Shown: piece after piece, positions 58,375 through 64,000 of the stretch
How positions within the stretch are numbered: position 1 is the stretch's first letter
Layout: each line of letters starts with the position of its first letter
Assembly (NCBI GenBank): GCA_020849325.1
Contig: JADLGL010000066.1
Coordinates: 1-64,000 of the forward strand
Direction: 5' to 3'
DNA: 64,000 bases
Source of the DNA: Bauldia sp.
GTDB taxonomy: Bacteria; Pseudomonadota; Alphaproteobacteria; Rhizobiales; Kaistiaceae
Notes under the pieces: model-generated
What the model was told of the DNA's origin: nothing
What the model saw: only the letters and a program-made list of their open reading frames with translations
Database searches by the model: none
Position numbers and translations under genes: made by a program

Positions 58375-59922
58375 ATGACCGACACGGCGCTGCGCAGCGC
58401 GCTTCCCGCGGTGGATCGCGACGTCGAACTCCTTCTCCAGACCGCGATGCGGCCGCTGACGGAGGCCGCGCGGAGCTGGGCGCTGTGGAAGCAGCGCAAC
58501 AATCTCGACGACGTCGGCTGGGAGCAGCACCGGACGCTGGCGCTGATCGCGCCGCGGCTGCCGGAAATCGCGCCCGACTGCGAATACCTCCCGCGCGTGA
58601 AGGGCCTCGCCAAGGCGAGCTGGACGCAGTCGCAGGTCCAGCTCCAGGCCTCGACCGAGGCGGTGGAGATTCTCACGGCCGCCGGCATGCCGGTCCTCTT
58701 CATCAAGGGCGGCGCGTTCCTCGCGGCGGGCTACCGCTACGCCGCGCCGCGCATCAGTGCCGATCTCGACATCCTCGTGCCGCGACACCGGTTCGGCGAG
58801 GCGATCCGCGTCCTCTACGCCGCGGGCTGGCGGTCGGCGCATTCGGTCGAATATGCGAGCAATCACTGGCGGTTCCAGCCGGGTCTCAACCTCCTCCGCG
58901 GCCGCCATGGCGATATCGACGTGCATCACCAGCCGGTGCGGACGCCGCGTCTGACCGACGCCGCCGTCGAAGCCATCTGGCAGCGCGCGCGGCCGGCGGT
59001 ATTCCGCGGCCAGTCGATCCTCGTCCCGTCGGTGGCGGACATGATCGTCTTCACCGCCGCACACGCGATTCCCGATGATGCCGAGGTCGCGACCGCGGCG
59101 TGGGCCTTCGACCTCCAGCTCCTCCTCGGCCAGCCGGAGTTCGACCCCGCCGCAACGGCCGGGATTGCGGTCGAACTCGGCGCTGCGGCGAATTGCGTGG
59201 CGGCGATGCGGCTCCTCCGCGGGCTCGCCGATTCCGAGCCGGCGGGGCGGCTCCTCGAGGCGCTGCGCGGGAAAGGCGCGGCCGGCGACGGCCTTGCCCC
59301 GGCATCGCAGCCGCCGGCGAGGTGGACGGTGCCGCTCCGGCGGGCGCTGCGGCCGCTGGTGGCGCGCGTCGGCGTGCCCAACACGCGTTCCCTGCTGGAG
59401 CTCTACGCCGGAACGCCCGGCTCCCGCATGAGCCGCCCGCTCCGGAGGCTCGCCGGCCGGGTGGCAACGACCGCCGACGGCGCGTTCGAATCCGAGACCG
59501 CGGCGATCCCGTTCCTCCTCGAGCAGCGGCGCCGGCCCGGCCGGGTGCGCGAGGCGGTGGTGCCGGCGGCGCTCGGCGAGGCGGCGATCCGGCACGACGT
59601 CGCCCTCGGCGGCCGCGCGAAGAACGATCAATTCCTCGTCATCGACATCGAGTTCGCCCGCATTCCCGTCGCCCGTCGCTGCCGGCTCGAAATCGTCTCC
59701 GAGGGCCTGCCGATCGCGCAGCCGGTGCTGTGGCGGAGACCCGGCGCGCCGCCGAACGGGCGGGCCTCCTTCGCGCTGCCGCTGCGGCTCCTCCCGCGCG
59801 GCGCCACGATGCTGGCGATCGAATCCGTCGCCGAGGACCTCTTCCACGGCACGCCGCCCGACTCGGTGATCCTGCGCAGCGAGGCGATCGCCCATCGCAT
59901 CACGCGGCTCGCATGGTGCTGA
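58375..59922 (+). CDS. Nucleotidyltransferase-fold protein of the polysaccharide cluster
   Basis: 515 residues. VLFIKGGAFLAAGYRYAAPR then ISADLDILVPRHRFGEAI is a nucleotidyltransferase core: the small GG and paired aspartates DLD, as in the uncharacterised NTP_transf_5 class often found in exopolysaccharide loci. WRFQPGLNLLRG and GDIDVHHQPV supply a third Asp. The last 170 residues form a separate beta-rich region. Nucleotide and target are unknown. Located between two GT genes. Antitoxin-like nucleotidyltransferases are much shorter, so I do not read it as a toxin. Confidence 0.68.
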   Translation: MTDTALRSALPAVDRDVELLLQTAMRPLTEAARSWALWKQRNNLDDVGWEQHRTLALIAPRLPEIAPDCEYLPRVKGLAKASWTQSQVQLQASTEAVEILTAAGMPVLFIKGGAFLAAGYRYAAPRISADLDILVPRHRFGEAIRVLYAAGWRSAHSVEYASNHWRFQPGLNLLRGRHGDIDVHHQPVRTPRLTDAAVEAIWQRARPAVFRGQSILVPSVADMIVFTAAHAIPDDAEVATAAWAFDLQLLLGQPEFDPAATAGIAVELGAAANCVAAMRLLRGLADSEPAGRLLEALRGKGAAGDGLAPASQPPARWTVPLRRALRPLVARVGVPNTRSLLELYAGTPGSRMSRPLRRLAGRVATTADGAFESETAAIPFLLEQRRRPGRVREAVVPAALGEAAIRHDVALGGRAKNDQFLVIDIEFARIPVARRCRLEIVSEGLPIAQPVLWRRPGAPPNGRASFALPLRLLPRGATMLAIESVAEDLFHGTPPDSVILRSEAIAHRITRLAWC

Positions 59923-59968
59923 TCGCGCCCGGCGGCGTCGCTTCAGGCAATTGCTCCGAAGGCGCATC

Positions 59969-60748
59969 GTGATCGACGCCGTCACGCCCCTCGTGATCAC
60001 CTTCAACGAAGCGCCGAACATCGCGCGGACGCTCGACCGGCTGCGCTGGGCGAAGCGCGTGGTGGTGGTCGACAGCGGCAGCACCGACGGCACGGTCGAC
60101 ATCGTCGGCCGCTACTCGATGGCGGACCTCGTCCGCCATCCGTTCGAGAGCTTTGCCGCGCAATGCAATTTTGGCCTGTCCCTCGTCACGACGGAGTGGT
60201 GCCTTTCGCTCGATGCCGACTACGTCGTCAGCGAGGCGCTGGTGGAGGAGATGCGCCGGCTGGCCGACACGCCGGGCGTCGACGGCCATCGCGCCGCGTT
60301 CCGCTACTGTATCGACGGCCGGCCGCTCCGCGGGTCGCTCTATCCGCCGCGGGTCGTCCTCCATCGGACGAAGGGAGCGGTGTACGAGGACCGCGGGCAC
60401 GGCCATGCGGTGGTAGTCGCCGGCGCGGTGGGGAATCTTCGCGGCACGATCGACCACGACGACCGGAAGCCGCTGTCCGTCTGGTACGCCTCGCAGCAGC
60501 GCTACGCCCGCGCGGAGGCGACGCACATCCTCGCGGCCGCGAACGGCACGCTGTCGCGGGCGGATCGCATCCGCCGGAACGCAGTCGTCGCGCCGTTCCT
60601 CGTGCTCTTCTACGTTCTGTTCGCCAAAGGCTGCATCCTCGACGGCCGGGCCGGCTGGCTCTATGCGCTGCAACGGATGCTGGCGGAGATTCTGCTTGCC
60701 ATCGAACTCACCGATCGCCGGCTGAAGGCATCGGCGCAGCAGGAATGA
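59969..60748 (+). CDS. Glycosyltransferase family 2 protein (WaaE/KdtX-like)
   Basis: 259 residues from GTG 59969 (a TTG at 59951 is less likely). TPLVITFNEAPNIARTLDRL, VVVVDSGSTDGTVDIV, FESFAAQCNFGLSLVTTEW and LSLDADYVVSEAL are the pattern of the lipopolysaccharide-core GT2 group. YPPRVVLHRTKGAVYEDRGH and GTIDHDDRKPLSVWYASQQRYA follow. The C-terminus has a hydrophobic stretch (VVAPFLVLFYVLFAKG), suggesting membrane association. Precedes the carbamoyltransferase gene by 36 bases. Confidence 0.85.
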   Translation: MIDAVTPLVITFNEAPNIARTLDRLRWAKRVVVVDSGSTDGTVDIVGRYSMADLVRHPFESFAAQCNFGLSLVTTEWCLSLDADYVVSEALVEEMRRLADTPGVDGHRAAFRYCIDGRPLRGSLYPPRVVLHRTKGAVYEDRGHGHAVVVAGAVGNLRGTIDHDDRKPLSVWYASQQRYARAEATHILAAANGTLSRADRIRRNAVVAPFLVLFYVLFAKGCILDGRAGWLYALQRMLAEILLAIELTDRRLKASAQQE

Positions 60749-60784
60749 CCGCGTGCCCGTGACGTCGCGACCGAAGCTGCCGGC

Positions 60785-62548
60785 ATGCTGATCCTCGGCA
60801 TCAATGCGTTCCATGCCGACAGCTCGGCGGCGATCGTGCGCGACGGGAGGCTCGTCGCGGCGGTGGAGGAGGAGCGGTTCCGGCGCGTAAAACACTGGGC
60901 CGGGTTCCCCTCCGAGGCGATCGCCTATTGCCTCCGCGAGGCCGGCGCCACGGTTCGCGACCTCGACCACGTGGCCGTCAACCAGGATGGCCGCGCCCAG
61001 TTCTGGCACAAGGTCGCCTACGCTGCCTTCCGGCGACCGAGCCCAAGTCTCGTCCTGTCGCGTCTCAGGACCCGGCGGGCGCGGAAGGGCATTCCCGAGC
61101 ACCTTGCGGAGGCGTTTCCCGGCGGGGGCTTTCGTGGTGTGGTGCACGCCGTCGAGCACCATGAGGCGCATCTGTCGTCGGCGTTCCACATGTCGCCCTT
61201 CGCCGAGGCTGCGACCGTGTCGGTGGACGGGTTCGGCGATTTCAGCTCGGCTGCCTGGGGCATCGGTTCCGGCGCGCGGCTCGACGTCGAGGGGAGGGTG
61301 CTGTTCCCGCACTCCCTCGGCGTCTTCTATCAGGCGCTCACCCAGTATCTCGGCTTCCCGCACTACGGCGACGAGTACAAGGTGATGGGGCTGGCGCCCT
61401 ATGGCGAACCGCGCTTCGCCAGCCAGCTCCGCCGCCTCGTCTCGCTGCGCGACGATGGCGGCTTCGCGCTCGACCTCCGCCATTTCCGCCATCACCGCGA
61501 GGCGCTGTCGTTCGACTGGGCCGGCGGCGTGCCGGAGTTCGCGACGCTCTACACCCCCGCGCTCGTCGAGCTCCTCGGCCCGGCGCGGACGGGCGATGCG
61601 CCGCTCGAGCAGCGCCATCGCGACATCGCCCGCTCGGTCCAGGCGGTCTACGAGGAGGCGTTCTTCCACCTTCTCCGCACGATGCACGACCGCCACCCGG
61701 TCGACGCCGTCACGATCGCCGGCGGCTGCGGCGCCAACTCGGTCGCGAACGGCAAGGTGCGGCGCGAGACGAAGTACCGCCGCGTCTACGTCCAGGCCGC
61801 CGCGGGCGATGCCGGCGGGGCGATCGGCGCGGCTTACACGGTCTGGCACCGCCATCTCGGGCAGGGCGCCCGGTTTGCGATGGACCACGCCTATTGGGGG
61901 CCGTCGTTCGACGCGGCAGCCATCGACGCGGTGCTGGCGAAGAACGCCGCCGCCATCGCCGAAGGCGGCTGCGAGGTCACGCGCCCCGGCACGGACGGCA
62001 TCGTCGCGGCCACGGCCGCCGCCATCGCCGACGGGCTCGTCGTCGGCTGGTTCCAGGGCCGGATGGAGTGGGGGCCGCGCGCGCTCGGCAACCGCTCGAT
62101 CGTGTGCGATCCGCGCCGGGCCGACATGAAGGCGATCCTCAACGCCAAGATCAAACGCCGCGAATCCTTCCGGCCGTTCGCGCCGTCGGTGCTGAAGGAG
62201 GCGGTGGGCGAATGGTTCGAGGAGGACGACGACGTCCCCTTCATGATGCAGGTTTTCCAGATCCGCGAGGACAGGCGGGCGCAGATCCCGGCCGTCACCC
62301 ATGTCGACGGCTCGGGCCGGCTGCAGACGGTGCACGCCGAGACGAACCCGCTGTACCACCGGCTGATCTCCGCCTTCCGCGACCTGACGGGCGTGCCGAT
62401 GGTGCTCAACACGTCGTTCAACGAGAACGAGCCGGTGGTGTGCGCCCCCGACGAGGCGCTCGCCTGCTTCCTGCGGACGAAGATGGACGTGCTGGTGCTC
62501 GGCGACGTGCTGATCACGCGGCGCCCGCAGGCGGCCGCGGCCGGGTAG
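60785..62548 (+). CDS. NodU/CmcH family carbamoyltransferase
   Basis: 587 residues. The N-terminal Kae1-like domain starts MLILGINAFHADSSAAIVRD; EEERFRRVKHWAGFPSEAI, VEHHEAHLSSAFHMSPF and VDGFGDFSS carry metal and ATP ligands, and the C-terminal YrdC-like domain has QGRMEWGPRALGNRSI, RRESFRPFAPSVL and NTSFNENEPVV. Such enzymes transfer carbamoyl from carbamoyl phosphate through carbamoyl-adenylate to a hydroxyl of a sugar or antibiotic. In a polysaccharide cluster it should carbamoylate the glycan. Last gene of the plus-strand run; no terminator seen. Confidence 0.88.
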   Translation: MLILGINAFHADSSAAIVRDGRLVAAVEEERFRRVKHWAGFPSEAIAYCLREAGATVRDLDHVAVNQDGRAQFWHKVAYAAFRRPSPSLVLSRLRTRRARKGIPEHLAEAFPGGGFRGVVHAVEHHEAHLSSAFHMSPFAEAATVSVDGFGDFSSAAWGIGSGARLDVEGRVLFPHSLGVFYQALTQYLGFPHYGDEYKVMGLAPYGEPRFASQLRRLVSLRDDGGFALDLRHFRHHREALSFDWAGGVPEFATLYTPALVELLGPARTGDAPLEQRHRDIARSVQAVYEEAFFHLLRTMHDRHPVDAVTIAGGCGANSVANGKVRRETKYRRVYVQAAAGDAGGAIGAAYTVWHRHLGQGARFAMDHAYWGPSFDAAAIDAVLAKNAAAIAEGGCEVTRPGTDGIVAATAAAIADGLVVGWFQGRMEWGPRALGNRSIVCDPRRADMKAILNAKIKRRESFRPFAPSVLKEAVGEWFEEDDDVPFMMQVFQIREDRRAQIPAVTHVDGSGRLQTVHAETNPLYHRLISAFRDLTGVPMVLNTSFNENEPVVCAPDEALACFLRTKMDVLVLGDVLITRRPQAAAAG

Positions 62549-62582
62549 GGCGCCACGCGACGGGCGAACGGCCGCGGGATCG

Positions 62583-63065
62583 TCAGACCGCTTCGTCCAT
62601 CCGGCGAAGGTCTTCGTGGATGACGCCCTCCCAGCGTTCGTAGACCGCCAGCAGGAGTTCCGGCTCGCCGGGTTTCAATGCCCGCATCAGAAGGTCGGTC
62701 GCGTCGGTATAGGGATGCGACTGGCTGCCGATGGCACCGGCGCCCCTTTCGGTGAGCTCGATCACCGTGGCGCGCCGGTCCGTCGGATGGGGCGTGCGCC
62801 GGGCGAGGCCGTCGCGTTCGAGGCAGTCGACGAGCGTCGTCACGCTTCGCGGCGCGATCCCCACCGCCTTTGCGATTTCGCTCATCTTCTGCGGACCGGC
62901 GTCGCGCAGGAGGATCATCACGTTGAACCGGGCGAGCGTGACCCCTTCATCGGCGTCGCCGATCCGCCGCATCAGCCAGCGTTCGGAGAGCAGTTTCACG
63001 TTGTTCAGGCGCTGGATGAGGGCAGTGGCAACGGGGTCCGCGGTGCCTGGAAGCGGCTTCTTCAT
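62583..63065 (-). CDS. MarR family transcriptional regulator
   Basis: 160 residues. Winged helix-turn-helix: LARFNVMILLRDAGPQKMSE, IAKAVGIAPRSVTTLVDCLE as recognition helix, and DGLARRTPHPTDRRATVIEL with the wing and the conserved DRR. Likely represses or activates a nearby transporter; the MFS exporter gene ends 134 bases upstream on the same strand. It converges with the carbamoyltransferase gene, 34 bases away. Ligand not predictable. Confidence 0.9.
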   Translation of the reverse strand: MKKPLPGTADPVATALIQRLNNVKLLSERWLMRRIGDADEGVTLARFNVMILLRDAGPQKMSEIAKAVGIAPRSVTTLVDCLERDGLARRTPHPTDRRATVIELTERGAGAIGSQSHPYTDATDLLMRALKPGEPELLLAVYERWEGVIHEDLRRMDEAV

Positions 63066-63199
63066 GTTCGATACCGGATGCGCAGGGAACGGCGCATCAT
63101 AGCATCAACCGTGCCGGCTTTCGCTCTCCGGTCAGGTGGGCGGGTGTTCGCGGCGACCGATGTCGGCGTGCTTCCCGGTCGTGGCCGTGGCCGAGGGAA

Positions 63200-64000
63200 T
63201 CAGTGTCCGGCCGGCATGCCTCCCGGAGGCGCGGGAGGCTGCCGGACGAAGAAGGCCGCCACGATCGCGAGGAGCGAGATTGCCGCTCCCCAGACGAAGG
63301 CGGTGGTGATGCCGCCGGCGAGAGCCGTCGCCGCGTCGGCGCCGCCGTCCGCGAGGGTCGCCGAGCGGCTCGTCATCAGCGCGATGAAGAGCGCCGTGCC
63401 GGCGGCGCCCGCCACCTGCTGGATCGTGCCGACCACCGCGCTGCCATGCGAGTAGAGGTTCATCGGCAGCGAGCCGAGGCCTGCCGAGAACAGCGGCGTG
63501 AAGGTGAGCGCAAGGCCGACCATCAGGAGGACATGGGCCGGCAGGATCAGCCACACCGAGGTCTCGGGGCCGATCGTGGCGAGGTACCACATCGACGCGC
63601 TGACCACGATCGAGCCCGGCACGACCAGCGGGGTCGGGCCATATCTGTCGTAGAGCGCGCCGACGAAAGGCGAGCAGAGCCCCATCGCGAGGCCGCCCGG
63701 CAGCAGGAAGAGGCCGGTCCACAGCGTGCTGAGGCCCGAGACGTTCTGGAGGAAGAACGGCAGGAGGATCAGCGCGCCGAACAGCGCCATCATGCTGATC
63801 GCCATCATCGCGATGGCGATCGAGAAGTTCCCCGAGTTGAAGGTGCGGAGATCGAGGAGCGCGCGGTCGTTCCGCTGCAGCGAAAGCTGGCGGAGGCCGA
63901 ACACGAGGAGCGCCACCACGCCGACACCGAGGGCGACCGAGGTCGGGATCACCGGCTCGTGCGAGCCTGCCTCGCCGAGGCTCGACAGGCCGAAGACGAT
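63200..64000 (-). CDS. MFS drug exporter, DHA2 type (C-terminal part; runs off the window)
   Basis: At least 267 residues; the frame is open to the window edge, so the N-terminal half is missing. The visible part has about seven helices, with LLDLRTFNSGNFSIAIAMM, GLFLLPGGLAMGLCSPFVGALYDRYGP and SAVVGTIQQVAGAAGTALFI, typical of 14-helix proton-drug antiporters of the EmrB/QacA group. Ends in a Pro-rich tail. The downstream MarR regulator probably controls it. The GTG at 63952 is unlikely to be the real start since homologous sequence continues upstream. Confidence 0.85.
   Translation of the reverse strand: MVFGLSSLGEAGSHEPVIPTSVALGVGVVALLVFGLRQLSLQRNDRALLDLRTFNSGNFSIAIAMMAISMMALFGALILLPFFLQNVSGLSTLWTGLFLLPGGLAMGLCSPFVGALYDRYGPTPLVVPGSIVVSASMWYLATIGPETSVWLILPAHVLLMVGLALTFTPLFSAGLGSLPMNLYSHGSAVVGTIQQVAGAAGTALFIALMTSRSATLADGGADAATALAGGITTAFVWGAAISLLAIVAAFFVRQPPAPPGGMPAGH

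Noticed and set aside
58375..59922. Toxin-antitoxin or abortive-infection nucleotidyltransferase
   Set aside because: Much longer than such proteins, no partner gene, and embedded in a glycosyltransferase run.
1..64000. CRISPR array, prophage, insertion sequence or secretion-system island
   Set aside because: No spaced direct repeats, transposase, integrase or phage structural genes were seen; the novelty is in polysaccharide and sulfate genes.

Overview
The window comes from a high-G+C (about 70 percent by hand count) Gram-negative bacterium. An alphaproteobacterium of the Hyphomicrobiales type fits best: the DnaE, NadK, Rrf2 and CysTWA proteins look alphaproteobacterial, and two GAGCATGATC-type palindromes resemble intergenic repeats I recall from that order. 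I cannot name a genus. Codon use and G+C are even throughout except in one sulfotransferase gene near 19.4-20.1 kb.

Layout. (1) 0-3.7 kb: dnaE behind a possible tiny membrane peptide. (2) 3.8-19.2 kb: dTDP-rhamnose genes split into rfbBA (+) and rfbDC (-). The minus-strand pair lies at the promoter-distal end of a tightly packed operon holding two related methyltransferases that flank a Stf0-type sulfotransferase, a stand-alone repeat protein, a GT4, two large GT2 proteins and a RgpF-type rhamnan-synthesis protein. (3) 19.4-26.2 kb: an ordinary mixed stretch with a low-G+C sulfotransferase, several small secreted proteins, tRNA-Arg(CCT), nadK, cutA, a GNAT, folD and an Rrf2 regulator. (4) 26.2-31.8 kb: sulfate uptake, with two paralogous sulfate-binding proteins, each behind the same conserved upstream element, then cysT, cysW and cysA. 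(5) 32.0-40.0 kb: surface-polysaccharide machinery consisting of an O-antigen ligase/polymerase-like protein, a PPP-type phosphatase overlapping a tyrosine autokinase of the Wzc class, and a sugar-phosphate transferase that would start lipid-linked assembly. (6) 40.8-62.5 kb: a long plus-strand polysaccharide cluster, many genes overlapping by 4 bases. It contains galE, an asparagine-synthase-like amidotransferase, an ABC exporter (Wzm/Wzt type, with a Wzt carbohydrate-binding C-terminus), about eleven glycosyltransferase-like proteins, a polymerase-like membrane protein, a nucleotidyltransferase-fold protein and a carbamoyltransferase. (7) 62.6-64.0 kb: a MarR regulator and a DHA2-type drug exporter cut by the window edge.

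How the parts may work together (inference): dTDP-rhamnose and UDP-galactose supply sugars; the glycosyltransferases build one or more rhamnose-containing glycans; methyl, sulfate, carbamoyl and amidotransferase enzymes decorate them; the PGT/ligase/BY-kinase module and the ABC exporter represent two export routes. The sulfate importer and two sulfotransferases lie within the same 26 kb, so a sulfated surface polysaccharide supported by local sulfate uptake is the most interesting hypothesis. No flippase (Wzx), outer-membrane exporter (Wza), PAPS-synthesis gene, insertion sequence, prophage or CRISPR array was seen in the window.
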